Source: Multifurca ochricompacta
Lineage: Eukaryota > Basidiomycota > Agaricomycetes > Russulales > Russulaceae
Direction of reading: 5' to 3'
NCBI GenBank assembly: GCA_022496185.1
Contig: WTXG01000002.1
Coordinates: 124,001-188,000 of the forward strand
DNA: 64,000 nucleotides
In this document: piece by piece, positions 35,581 to 47,137 of the stretch
How positions within the stretch are numbered: the first letter of the stretch is position 1
Layout: each line of letters begins with the position of its first letter
Program-made: the position numbers and the translations under genes
Notes under the pieces: model-generated
The model's input: the letters and a program-made list of their open reading frames with translations, nothing else
Database searches by the model: none
Told to the model about the DNA's origin: nothing

Positions 35581-36882
35581 ATGCCCGTGATGACACTCTG
35601 GCGTTGGCGAAAGGTGAAACCCAGGGGAAGAGGTCAGCCTACCGTGGTCAAGGTAAGATATAAGCCAGTGGAGTACGTAACCTTGACAACCTGCTTAACT
35701 GACCTTCATTTTATTATGAACCGCAGCCGCAGAAAATCCCTAGCTCGCCCTGGAATGCTCCCGCTCTCCCTCTTGAAATTGTTGACAAGATACTGAGAGA
35801 GGCGTGCAAACTGCCGCCGCGTGGAACAGACCGACAGGTGTTGAGTGCGTGCGCCCTTGTCTGCAAATCCTGGCTGCCCTTCGTGCGGAGTTTGCTCTAT
35901 CATTCCCTCACAGTTGAAAATAGCCGCCTGTATGCCTCTAGGACACCCGGCACGCTTGGACCGGCTGCACTACTCCATCGCTCCCATCTTCTGGCGTTCA
36001 CCCGGTCCCTTACCATTCGCGTCATCGACGAATTCACGGTAACCCTTCCGCCTTTCGCCGAGGATGGAATCCCGGAGAGACATCGTGAATGTGTGCGGTT
36101 ACCCGATTTTCTTTCTCTGCTCGCGCATGCTCGCGGACTTCGTCAGTTGCGGCTCTCGGTGGCTTGGGCCCGTAAGCACGTATGCTCGTTTGAACCACCC
36201 ATTTTGGATTGGCTGTCGAGCCTTTCCCTGCCCATTGAAGTATTAGACCTCAAGTATGACAGGCCCTTTGACTCCCCTTGGTCTATGACGTTGTCCGGCT
36301 TTGGCCAGTCATCCAAGCACTCCGCGTGCGTATTGATTATGGCAAGCCACACCAAGAAAGGCCGAATATACGTCTGCGTGAGCTGAGGCTTCCGATCACT
36401 TCCCAAGCTTCGGTCATCGAGTGGTTTCTTCCCCCTCCCCGACCAGATGACTTGTCAAAGCTGCAGATTCTTGAGCTGTACGAGATTCCCGAGGATGCGC
36501 GTGCCCCTTTATCACTTCACGGGTCTAATGTATGTTCTTTAACGCTTACGCGCCAACCGGTATCGGGTATCGCGGATCTGTTCCCGACGCTGGAGGAGCT
36601 CGTCATCGCGGGGCCATTTTGGAGCAGTCCCCTTCCCACCCTCCCGCAAACACTGAGGCACATCAGGCTCCAGGTCCACGCATTCATGTCGGACACGGTC
36701 TTCCTGCGATCACCCAGGCGCTCTCCACACTTCCAGATTTATGCGTGTTATCCCTCGAGGAAGCTCTCACCGCGGACAAGTATTATGCGACTTTGCGGGA
36801 AGCATGTAAGACGCATAGAGTGGAAATACTGGAGAATCCGATAGACCCGTCCCTTGCGGGAAGAGTGGTGAGCACGTGCTGA
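35581..36882 (+). CDS. F-box protein with LRR-like C-terminus
   Basis: A short first exon (MPVMTLWRWRK) is joined at 35613/35727 to an exon with an F-box (ALPLEIVDKILREACKLPPR), then VLSACALVCKSWLPFVRSLL. The remainder has repeated leucine-spaced segments (LRQLRLSV, IEVLDLKYD, RLRELRLP, LQILELYEI, LEELVIAG, LRHIRLQV, LPDLCVLSLEEAL), as in the agaricomycete F-box/LRR families that feed substrates to SCF ligases. Two single-base slips interrupt the frame: 36280-36281 (GG, GGG expected) and 36697-36698 (GG, GGG expected). Once allowed for, one reading continues to the stop at 36882. The exact start is uncertain. Confidence 0.7.
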
Positions 36883-38049
36883 GAGCTTTCGATAACCCCC
36901 CATTGCAATTTCCGCTAATTAGTGCCATAAGCATCCATATTTCGCTGAGATGGAGCGCTTCCCTCGACAAAATACATTCGCGGAGTTCTTTTCATGTTGA
37001 CGTTGTTGTTGGCATTGACTTGTCGACGTCGAAGATGACTCTCTCATGCAATGTGGAAACCGGAAATTCAGGTTCTTCGGAATTCGGGTTCGGGTTCGGA
37101 TTTTCGGATTCGTCGGATTTGTGGAGCCTCGAATGCGCGGCTCCGGCGGTTCCGAATCTAACACCGGCTCTCGTGGTGGTCTCGTGATGTATCGGTTTAT
37201 CGGCCGATCAAGTTAAACCCTAACCCTACACCTACCTTACCTTCCTACCCACTACCCTACAGTACTACAGCACGATCCTCTCATCTCATAAGTTCACTCA
37301 CTCAGTAACAATAACAACAGCAAAATCAAATAAATAAATAAAAAACAACTAATGAAAAAAAAAGTCTGCTCGGTTTTTCCTGCCTCGGTCATGGCCCGGG
37401 CACGGTACGTTGCTATGCTTCGAAGGAGGGGACAGGCACGCAGGCAGTGCTCATCTCGTTTGGTTGTTTCTTCTTCTTGATTTAGATCTGACTTTTACAA
37501 CTAAAGTTTGGACCCGGCGTCATGAACTTGTGTGCCTCCGAAAATACCTCATCGTCCCTTGTGAACCTGATCTGACCCGGCGTTAAATCTTCCTGAGTCG
37601 TGTGCCTTGCTTCCCTCGCCATGATGCTCCATTCATCGATCTCTTTTTCTTTTATTCCCACGTGATGTGTGCGGCGGCCTAGGACTAATAGCATCTCTCT
37701 TATACTATTAGACCCACAGAAATAGCTGATTGTGCAATATTTAGTAGCCGGCGGTCGATTAATTGGATGCGAGTCGCGTTTTCTTTCTGAATAGGTGAAT
37801 CATGTTGCGCGCGAATGAAATCGACAAAGACAGCATACAGTAGGGATCTATTGATAGTTTGGAAAGCAACAAGAACGAGATAAGGTCCAATGACACAACT
37901 AGCTGGTGATACACACGACCCTCGTACAATCAGTCCGACAAAGTAGTCGTAGTAGGAAGAAACATGACTATGAGGATGGACCTTCGCGAGTGATTTGTTA
38001 GTGAAAAGCAAAACTTCGCTGGACTATGCGTACCTTGAGACCAACTCAT
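36883..38049. other. Intergenic with small repeats
   Basis: About 1.17 kb. Contains a gggttcgg/ttcggattcgt run near 37075-37115, a short aaaccctaaccctacac stretch (37213-37230; too short to call telomeric) and an A-rich stretch near 37310-37365. No gene supported. Confidence 0.4.
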
Positions 38050-38758
38050 CTAGCTGCGACCTTGCAGCTGACGGTCGATATTCTGTCGCCAGCGTACGTA
38101 GATGCCTTCTTCCATGGATGGCGCATACCGACACATTTCAAAGAGCGAAAGCTGTTCCAAAAAGCCTGCGTTGGGCCAGATTTGCTCGCGATCTGAACCA
38201 GAAAGCAGGTCAAAACCTGTCAAAGAGGACAGGCAGGGACACAGCCTTACGACGTCTAATTGTGTCCAAGGCTTCCGCGCTGCCGACCCGTCTGGACCAC
38301 ATCACTGGAAGCAGCAAATTAGTCAACGGATCGGCGGGAGTAATTGGAGATTTTGTACCATAGGCAGCCATCATGGTGGCACCGCGCGAGAGACCGTGTA
38401 CGCCATGAACAAGGACGACGCCACCCGCGTTGAGCGCCTCATCAATAAAGCGGCAGACGTGTGGCATCCAGATGAGAAGATCTTCATGGGCCGCATCTTG
38501 AACAGGGACGCGCATGTGCCTAATGCCAGACTGTGGGTGTTCGGCAGGGATCGGCTCGGTACAGACTGAGACAATATGTGTGATGCGACGCTCTGTCAAA
38601 GAGCGGGTTGATTGTGCTGAGACGAGGCTGAAGGGCAGAGCGACATGCGGGATCAGAATTCATGGCTTAAGATTACCCAAAGGGAGAAAGATGAAATATA
38701 CTGACTTTCCCAAAAAAAGCTTCCCATCAATGATGGCACTAACGTTCTTGAATCCCAT
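38050..38758 (-). CDS. Dual-specificity phosphatase-like protein with catalytic Cys replaced by Gly
   Basis: Exon 1 starts at 38758 (MGFKNVSAIIDGKLFLG). It splices to NLVSAQSTRSLTERRITHIV, SVCTEPIPAEHP and HMRVPVQDAAHEDLLIWMP, which keeps the general-acid Asp region. The phosphatase loop HCxxGxxR is present as HGVHGLSRGAT: the catalytic cysteine is Gly (codon at 38402-38404) and the following Ser/Thr position is also Gly. MWSRRVGSAEALDTIRRR and QIWPNAGFLEQLSLFEMCRY complete a normal fold to the stop at 38050. The rest of the gene reads through intact with GT-AG introns, so it may be a pseudophosphatase. A one-base sequence error at that codon (TGC read as GGC) is the alternative. Confidence 0.82.
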
Positions 38759-39568
38759 TTTTCGGAAAGAGTTGTACAGAGTAATACAAGTTGTCGCGTA
38801 CCCTTCGCTGGGGAGCCTGTCGACTAATGCAACCAAGTAGCATCGTATTTGAAGGTCGAGTGAATCCTACGGACGTTACTCAGTCCGGAGACCTTTCGCG
38901 CTTTCGGCTATTGAGCTCCCCGCAGCTGGTTTCGACTTGTGTGCCATAGTACGAAGCCGTAGATTGTGTCGGTGCAGCGTCAGACAAGCGGAGCACAGCC
39001 TGTGGGTGCAATGAGATTGAAAGATTTGTGCACGTGGCGCCTATCAACATGAAATGTCATAAGTTAATTCTTCCAAGCAAACATCACATCACATCACCAC
39101 TTAAACGCCCGGACCGTCTTCAGTTGTCTGCGGCTGTGAATTCCCTAATGGTCGATAAACGGACCGGTATAATTCCATTCCGCTCCGTAACACTCTTCTT
39201 GTTGTTGGCGTTGGTGTTGATGTTGGTGTTGGTGTCTCCACTTCATCTTATCTCTCGGCTTTGACCTTGACATTCACATTCACTTTTTTTTTCCCTATCA
39301 AATAGAATTTCTTAACCTAATCAAGAAACCGGTCAGAATGCACTGTTCCAATGAACTTGTGGCTGATACTGATTTTACCTTTCTGTTTTTTGAGTTTGGG
39401 GCGGGTTTGGATGAGGGGGCAAGTGACACGGCCCGGTGACCGACCACACCTTCTACACGAGACGAACACGAACACACAAACCCCACATACCAAATTCAGG
39501 CATAGTATTCACGCCTGTACCCATCCCCCTCCCACGCGCATCCAACACGCTTCTTCCAACCTTCCATC
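38759..39568. other. Intergenic
   Basis: About 810 bp with no gene supported. There is a ttggtgttg / ttggcgttgg repeat near 39200-39235. Confidence 0.4.
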
Positions 39569-40440
39569 ATGCCTAGAGCTCGCTTGTGCGTTGTGTCGAG
39601 TGCACGATTGGGGTTGTTAGTGGAGGCTGCCCACACCAAACACATTATTAAAAGCTATCCGGACATCTCCGAGTCCAGACATGAGGTATGACTTGTGGCA
39701 TAACTGTGACTGCATTATAAGGTTTCTCGGCGAATTTAATTACTATTACAATCATCCTTGGACCTAAACCCTCATCCATCGTCGACCACATAATCTTTTC
39801 TTTTCTTTACACTTCCTGCCTAGATTAAACCGATGCTAGAGATTGACTGGGATACGGTATGTGTTTTGACGAAATCGCAAAAATGGAATCAGACCTGCGT
39901 TCTGATAATCATATAGGAGGAAGACCGCAGACGACGACGTCGCAAGGCATCGACTATTCATGGCTGGCTCTGTATGTGGCGTGGAACCTTATTGGAAACG
40001 AAAGGGTCCGTCAACGGGGCCGACGCGAGATGAAGGAGGCACGCGCCAACCGTGCATATTACCGTCAGCGTGCTCAGGATCAGGCAGGTGGCGGGAGCAG
40101 CGGCCCGTTCTCCCTCTTCCGCTTTGGCAGCTTCGGCGGCGGCAGCGACAATAACAATAACAATAACAATAATAATAACCAAAGTCGCAATTCCTCACGA
40201 GCTGCAGCGCCCGCGCCCCAGCGGCACAGATCCAGTGCCTCTAGACACCATCGTAGTGTCCATCAAGCTCAGACCCAACCTCCACCCTCCGCACAGCGTA
40301 AAACAGCAGCGGACATCACAATAGGCGCGCCCAGGGTCGACCAGAGCCCATGCGGCACCGCAGTTCGCATTCTGCCAAGAGCAGGCCAAGTACCTCGCGG
40401 CGACCCTCGACGCGGCGTTGACTGGAAGACCACCTGTTAG
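39569..40440 (+). CDS. Hypothetical protein with Arg-rich segment and Asn run
   Basis: A possible first exon (MPRARLCVVSSARLGLLVEA) precedes one ending IKPMLEIDWDT and a third after a gtatgt intron. In one frame this third exon reads GIDYSWLALYVAWNLIGNER, an Arg/Glu-rich helix, a Gly/Phe-rich patch and ten Asn codons (aac/aat repeat, 40148-40179), then a Pro/Gln/His-rich tail to a stop at 40440. Frame choice and start are uncertain, and no family is recognised. Confidence 0.35.
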
Positions 40441-42002
40441 ACGGACTTGCGAATTCCATGTGGATGTCATATTGCCTGGCCCTTTCTGGTGTTACGCAAG
40501 TGACTCTTGTGTCATCGCTCGATACGTCGAGACACATCATACATGAAGTTATTCCTATTTCTCTTTTTTTTTTTCTTTTAATTTCCGTCGACCTCGGCCC
40601 CCTGTCCTTGTATCGCAAGGAGGACTTATCACGCCCTTTGTAACTTTGGATTGTCTGTATTAAGTTGTATCATCGATAGCGATAACTTTGGGACATTTGG
40701 ATCTATTAAATCTGTCATTTGTGAATCTACGGGATTAAAACTTCAATGCAACTCCCTCTCGCTTCGCACGTTTTGACGTAGTTAATGCAAGCCAGAAAGA
40801 GGTCGTTGCCACTGCAAGTAGGACAATTCCTGGCCCCGAACCCTTCGGACTCGGACGGTGGACGAATCTTCTGTAGTAGCATTAGATCCACCCAAAACCC
40901 GTAAAAAGAGAGAGTAGACCAGCTTCTCATTTCCCGATTTCGATCTCTTCTCGAGAACTAACTATTTCTAATTTATCGGACTTTTCCGGGGAGGCAGAGA
41001 AGAAAAGAGGAGATGAGATGAGGGTGGTGATGATGATGGTGATGCGAGAAAAGAATGAAATGAAAAGGAAAAAAAACAGTGCCATATCGGCGATCATGGT
41101 ACATCATCCTTAATTCAATTCAATTGGCAAGAGCGGGATGTAATGGAGGAGGATAACAGGTTTTCGGCGAGTGAGCGGACATATGACGGTTATCTATCTG
41201 AGCTAGGCGTTAGTTCATAGCACGTACTCCTCGATCTTTTCAATTGCCACGCACATGCACCGCACCGGTCGGCAACTAGCTATGTGCATGAAAAGAGGGA
41301 GGGGGGCGGGGAAGGAGGCGGGGCTTCGCTTTGGCCTGATCTGATCTGACTGACAATGCAGTTCACTAGATTTGCCTCGTTGTCCTCGCCCTCGCATTTT
41401 AGACCATGCCCGAGTCGATCCTGTATTTTTACCGGCTTGAAACAAAGATGCAGAAGCAAGGATTCTAGCACGAGCATCAGGAACCCGCATTTGTTATTTC
41501 CCATATATGTCCCTCCGTCCTTGAGGGTATGAACTTAGTTATGACGGCATGACGGCTGGTAGTCGAGTGCAACGTGTTCAACAACTCAACAGTACGCGCG
41601 CGCTTAACGCCCGCTGGGATGAAAGTCCCTCAGAAGCCACCGGTTCCGGTTCGGCTACCATTGGTATCCGGTCCACACTCAATTCTCCCCTTCCCCTCCC
41701 CCAAAGAGCACATGTCTCATTTTTTTTTAGTTCGTCCACGCAAACAAACGGGGGTATTATGTTAGATTCAGCCATCCAACCATCATTCTCGCCGAATTTC
41801 GGATGGAGCATCCCTCAAAGATTCGCTCATCAGGCTAGCCAGTGCAAACCACGGGCCTACGGAGGTACGGAGAAAAGAAAATTTGTTCAAAGTTCAGAGC
41901 AACGGATAATCGATCATACAAGCAAACACAGAAAGTGCGGATAACAGGGTAATGGAGAAAGGAGCACGGCTGACCGGCTTATGCTGGCCCGTGAAGTCCT
42001 CG
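40441..42002. other. Intergenic, no gene supported
   Basis: About 1.56 kb. Short ORFs on both strands look like noise. There is a gatgatg-type run near 41022-41046, and purine-rich stretches near 41295-41325. Confidence 0.4.
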
Positions 42003-43446
42003 TCATCGCACCCACCCATGCGCTGCGCCACGCCCTGCGCCATGTCCTCGCTCTTTTTCCACCACAAACAGGGCATCGCGCAACGTGACGACACGCCTAG
42101 TGTCCTCTTCCTCTTTCGCTGTACTGCCTGCCTTTCCTGACGTGGGCACGTATGGCCGTGCCCAAGAACTGCCTATCCCACCCGTTGCTGGTGCCGTTGT
42201 CGTTGCGGGGGCAGGGCTAGCAGCCGCTTTTGGTTTCGGAGGCGGAGTGGACGTGGCATTGGACGCATTCATCCATGCGTACTTGCCCGTGCTAAGGCCG
42301 GCGGCGTGACTTGCGACGGCATTGGACATTTTCTTCCGCACGTCTTCTGACATGTTCTTGGCCGTCACTCCAGGTCCATCCGCCTTTTTTTTCTTCTTCT
42401 TCGGCCCACTTTCACCATCCTCCGTGTCTCCACTGGTAGCGCTAGGCGCATGCGTGGCAAGAGTAGCGGCCTGTGCTGCTGCGAGATCCTTGCGTTCACG
42501 CCGGATGCGCATTTCCTCTTCGCGTTCCCCACGTTCGAGAGCGGCAAGCTGTTTTGCGACATCTCGTCGCACCGATACCCGCCACATAGGAGTTCCGTCC
42601 GCATACGCGGACGGGGTACGATCGAATTGCGACTCTGTGCGATGCGCACTTGCTGCGGCCATTGCGACAAGAAGGTCCTGTAGACGCGCTCGTAGAGCCA
42701 ACGCAACATAGTTGACAGAGTCCTCTGTCACTTTTTGGATCTTATGCTTCGTCCCAATCGCACGCATCGTGGGGCCAAGAAAACGTGTATCAAAGTTGGG
42801 GGTCGCAGGCTGTTTCCGCGAGCGGTCTTCATAGGCGCGATACGCTTGGTGCTGGTCAGCACTGCGCTGTAATGTTTCTTCTTCCGCCTGGGTTGGTATT
42901 AGACGAGAAGGGTGGGGGAGTAAGTATTAGGATAGAAAGAATGGCGGTACACGGACCCTTAGGTCCACCCCGGCACTTCCTAATGCATCGTTGAGGGTAG
43001 CGACATCAGAGGTATCAAGCTGACTTGTCGCCTGAGCTGGCTGACGCTGTACTGTAGCTGTCACGGGTGCCGGTGTTTGTGCTTGCGTGTTGTGTGCGGG
43101 AGGGATATAGGGTTGATAGTGGCCATACGACGCCTGCGGATAATGGGAATGCTGAAACTGCGTATAGTAAGACGTCCTAGCACTGGTTGAGACTGGTAAC
43201 AAGAACACAACACAAGTATTCCATAAAGGCTTACGCGGCGTGTGCGGACTGCTGTTGTAATACTGGGTCGATAGGTATTTCTAATGAGATTTGACAATGA
43301 AGTTACAGCTCTTTGCTGAAGACCTGGGACGTACGACTAGATGCCCAAGCGGTCGGAGTATATGAGGCTGTCGGGGTTTGGGTTGCTGGATTCGTTACTG
43401 TAGTTGTCTCTTGCTCCGCTTTGGGGGGAGGTGTGGGTTGGTTCAT
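42003..43446 (-). CDS. TAF4: Transcription initiation factor TFIID subunit 4 (TAF4), C-terminal domain protein
   Basis: TAF4 pairs with TAF12 through a histone-fold domain inside TFIID. The start at 43446 gives a Pro/Thr/Gln-rich N-terminus. The middle exon is Tyr/Gln/His-rich, and LQRSADQHQAYRAYEDRSRK leads into the conserved domain: DSVNYVALALRARLQDLLVA, AHRTESQFDRTPSAYADGTP, a basic coiled segment (LAALERGEREEEMRIRRERK), GVTAKNMSEDVRKKMSNAVA and RRVVTLRDALFVVEKERGHG. The stop is at 42003. A KKKKKK nuclear-localisation-like run lies in the middle. At least three introns interrupt the N-terminal half; their exact edges near 43200-43300 are tentative. Confidence 0.82.
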
Positions 43447-44034
43447 CGTGTAGATGTGGATGATGTAGAATAATCGCGCGTTCGTTCGTTCGTTGTTTCG
43501 TTAGACAAGGTCACTGCGTCACACAAGGTGAAAATATATCCAATGTAAGAGCCGTAAACAAGCTCTATTTTTTGGTGGTAAAGATATGGGAGTTGAGAAC
43601 TGGGAATTGTAATGCTCAGTGCCAACCACCAAGTTCATGCAGCCGGGGGTGGCAAAGGTCCTCACTCAATAACTATCCAGGGTCCTCTATAGTGGGATGC
43701 GTTGCGTTGCGTCACTCCACATAGTTGCTTCTCATTGCGGTAACTGGTGTTTGAGCTCCCCTAGTGGAAAAGCTTTAATATTGCAATGAGAGCATACACA
43801 AGATATGAAGCATAGATCCACTTGTGTTGGCTACTTGACAGAAACCTTTCGCACCTGATACCTTATTTAGCACTCAAGGAGAGCTATCCAAATTTTTCAA
43901 AAAGGCAAAAATGCATTTCTCGAATTTTCTGACTCCCAGACACGAGAACTCACACCCAATTTTTCTCATAAGTTCTATATATGGGCCATTTGCGGAGGGC
44001 CTGACCTGTTAATGAGCTCATTAATTACTTTGGC
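43447..44034. other. Intergenic, TAF4 upstream region
   Basis: About 590 bp. gttcgttcgtt and gcgttgcgttgcg micro-repeats near 43477-43490 and 43699-43712, and a taatgagctcatta palindrome near 44011-44024. No gene. Confidence 0.4.
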
Positions 44035-44350
44035 TGAAGTGGTCAATACGCTTTCATTGGCAATTAGAATAGTCAGGCCTTACAAAACGCTCGAGTGTCG
44101 CTTGTAGAGACCCTCGCGCCTCTACAATAGCTGCGTGTATTGCAGCGGCAGCCTTGTCTAGCGTCGCATCGGCGCCGGCCCTGGCACAGGTGAGGGCACT
44201 TGCCTGCCCTTTGCTACGAGATGCGCTTGAGACCTGCACAGCCTGGCTACTGTATGTTTTGCTCACGAAAGCGTCTTTCGGATCAATTATTGGGTATACG
44301 CTCCAAGGAATATGACGCGAGATGTATAATAGGAAGGCGAAGATTCGCAC
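44035..44350 (-). pseudogene. Decayed short-chain dehydrogenase fragment 1
   Basis: Aligns by eye with the intact SDR at 48610-49788. VYPIIDPKDAFVSKTYS matches its N-terminal exon and TLDKAAAAIHAA matches TLDKTAAAIRAA. TLERF, then after a frame change LTILIAN, matches TLKRFGKLDVLIAN. The cofactor-binding TGASRGIG reads SSASRSKG, and two internal stretches of roughly 10 and 17 residues are missing. Nothing corresponding to the catalytic Tyr-Lys exon was found, so it is a remnant. Confidence 0.75.
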
Positions 44351-45212
44351 TTGGTCCGCTGACCGAATTATTTCTTATTTCGTAGGCATTCACATTGAGC
44401 AATCCGGTTCCCGCAGAAGCCCAAGGCATGTCGATTGCCTGAATTAGGTCCTTAGTCAGAAGCGATCAACCCGTCGGTGTTCAGGACTGCATTCGTCGTT
44501 GCTCTGACGATAATAAGGGCATATATTCTGGGGAGAAGCTGCTCCAGGAGGGTCTGGAGATCCGGCTCAAATCCGTAAGCCAGATCATCGCTTTAAAATA
44601 ATAGGATAGGCGAAGCTTCTCAAGGAGGAGACAACGTGGCCATGGTGAGAAATTTCAAATCCTGTGGAAGGGATGAAGGCGGGCGGAGATGAAGAAGCCA
44701 AAGAAGAAGTCATGGCCTCGTCAATTGGGCAGATTAACAAATAAGCCCTCCTTGCGCTATTGGCCTTAAGCCAGAAAGGATTTATGATTCCGTTCTGTGC
44801 CTGATAGCTCTCACGTTACCGTTACGGAACTGGGTTGATGAGGGGAATTGGGCAGGCAGTGAGGGTACCACTACAGGCTGAGGCACAGGCATATTTAAAA
44901 TTTTGATTGAGACCTAAGATACACGTTCAGATAAAAAGTTTGCGCTGCCAGATTCTGGCAAGCGGTGTACATTTGCCTGCCTATTGCCAAGACCCGGATA
45001 CATTGGCATGGTAATGTAATAAACCTTCTTGACTCGTGTATCACGCCACAGCGCGCCCATGCGTGCCTGCCCATTAACGCGTGCACAGTCCGTGATGAGA
45101 TAAATCGAACGAGCAAGAGACTTGAGGTGAGTTGAAACAAGAGCTGAATGATAACTGTGTGTTTGACCACTATTTCCTAGTGAATTGATGAGTTGTCTCA
45201 AGTTAACTTGAA
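44351..45212. other. Intergenic between SDR remnants
   Basis: About 860 bp. No supported gene; overlapping minus-strand ORFs at 44895-45201 are unrecognised. Confidence 0.35.
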
Positions 45213-45360
45213 GCCACTGTCAGGAAAATTACATTTGCTAGAATGACTAGAATACTAGAAATGCCCTGCTAAACTACCCATTACAGTAATGTTTACCGTA
45301 ATAGGCAGTCTAACAGGGCATTTCTAGTCATTCTAGCAAATGTAATTTTCCTGATGTGGC
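45213..45360. repeat. Foldback (inverted-repeat) element, MITE-like
   Basis: Arms of about 48 bp (from caggaaaattacatttgcta at 45221) and 40 bp (ending tgtaattttcctg at 45353) are inverted copies, separated by a loop of about 45 bp. The right arm lacks 8 bp present in the left. The match extends outward to GCCAC / GTGGC at 45213 and 45360. No clear target duplication was found. It lies between two SDR remnants. Confidence 0.8.
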
Positions 45361-45639
45361 GCCATGTGGAAGTTGGAATACTGTATTGGAATTGTAATCA
45401 AGAGATGGCCGATGCCCTCGGGGTTCCAAGCACGGAAGTTCATTCCGGCACAGCCTAATCATGAGCTGGGGCCATGTAGACACTCTATGCTACTCATGCT
45501 ACTCATACTGCTTGGCAGCATACCATCCCCACCACATATACTAAAATAAAAATGTCTACGTTTTCTCTAGGCCATGCGAGGGTATACTGCTCGCTGATCT
45601 TACTCAAGCCGTGACAACGCTCCCTCTTATGAGACTTAG

Positions 45640-46376
45640 CTGTTGAATAAGACGAAAGTTCCATGGCTGCCTCCGTAACCATTTTGGCCAAGATTATTTC
45701 CGGGTGCGGTGCCAGGATTCTCGGTTTCGGGTATTCAGTCAAGAGCAGAAGCCGTAAGTCAGAGAAAGATCCTAACCAGCCCACGGACCAAACATAATAA
45801 ATGTAATTCAACAAGCACCGCGATGGCATGCTTTGAAGCACCATCCTTGCTTGAACCCGCAGCCGCCCAGAATTAGTGGATACACCCTTTACTACCGCCC
45901 TTCCTCCACAACAGGGATCTTGACAGCCAGGAAGTCCACCCCTAACGGACCAATGATCGGGATTTTTAGCCTCTAAACCTGTACTCGGTAATACTTTTGT
46001 CCTCACAATTTTGCTTCTCGGTGATCCTACATGCTTTGCAACCAAAGAAATTGGGCGATGGTTTCGTGTTGATCACAAGATCATTGCCAGGAAAAACGCT
46101 CAAGCGTGGTATCACGTTAGTAGGCACTAGCACTGGAGCACTGGAGCACTCCTGCCTCTTGAACTGTCGTATATATCGCAACAGCCATTTTAATTGAGAA
46201 TTTCCTGCGAACGCTCGAGGAGCGTCATGCTGGCGCTCCGCATAAGGTAATGGAAGCTTCCATATCCAATACCACAAAAAGCACCGGTTATAAGCACAAC
46301 GTTGCCACTGTCCGATCTGTTTGCATTTTGCAAAAGCGTCTTGCGGATAGATTATTGGGTATGTCCTGCATGGCAC
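45640..46376 (-). pseudogene. Decayed short-chain dehydrogenase fragment 2
   Basis: The 5' part reads TYPIIYPQDAFAK, then in another frame NVVLITGAFCGIGYGS (a damaged TGxxxGIG cofactor motif). Near 45640-45725 the frame gives APHPEIILAKMVTEAAMEL, matching ALHPGAILTQMVTETGSEF of the intact SDR. Stops and frame changes separate these pieces, so no continuous protein can be read. Its 5' edge is 29 bp from the target duplication of the hAT-like element at 46413. Confidence 0.7.
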
Positions 46377-46412
46377 AAGTCAAATGCGGGACAGGGTAGC
46401 ACCCGCCCGCGC

Positions 46413-47033
46413 TAGGGTTGCGGAAAAAATAGGTACTTTTTTACCAACCCAATATTTACCAGTAAAGTAATTGTAGTAATTTACCAGGTCATGTACCCAC
46501 ATGACTGTAACATATGAACATCAAATATTCAAAAATTCAACTAAATATACGAGCGACACACTGTTCTTGTCAAGCCATGGAAAATATCCTGGACTATGTG
46601 AAAGGAAACATCCTATCTGCGGATGACCTCAATATTCTCGAGATCTGTGAAATTTTTTGATATCAAGAACAGGTTCTTTCCAAGTCAGATGGCAAACTGG
46701 ATGAGAATCCGGATGACTGTGACGACGAGGATGATAGTTGGTTGGTTGAGCCGAATCTTGAGGTGTTCCTTCTTGAACATTCTCTCAAGGTCTCACCAAC
46801 CATTGATCTGTCATCTCGGTCAAGTGACCCTTCGTGGCTGCTCCTAACCCTCCAGAAGCTCTTGGAGAGCCCCTGGACAACGACTTCTCGATATGGAATC
46901 ATAATTGAAAACATCACGTGAAAGTATCACGTGAAAGTTTTTACTGGTAATTACCAGTAAATTACCACCTTCCCATCAGACCCTCTGTAAATTACCAGTA
47001 AATTACTGGCCTCGAATATTTTCCGCAACCCTA
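46413..47033. mobile_element. hAT-like non-autonomous DNA element, 621 bp
   Basis: Terminal inverted repeats start TAGGGTTGCGGAAAA (left) and end TTTTCCGCAACCCTA (right). The 8-bp flanks are GCCCGCGC (46405-46412) and GCCCGCAC (47034-47041), one mismatch. Subterminal ttaccagtaa / ttactggtaa motifs recur near both ends, as in hAT elements. The inside (46577-46920) holds only a short acidic reading frame, not a transposase I recognise. Confidence 0.8.
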
Positions 47034-47137
47034 GCCCGCACCCGTAGTCGCGGTGTCACGGATTTGGTGCGGGTTGTTATTTCCACTCTATTTGTACTTG
47101 TTACTGTTGAGGACTGTGGACTCGTTACTCGATTGTC

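Noticed and set aside
37205..37235. Telomeric repeat
   Set aside because: Only two aaccct-like units followed by unrelated sequence, in the middle of genes.
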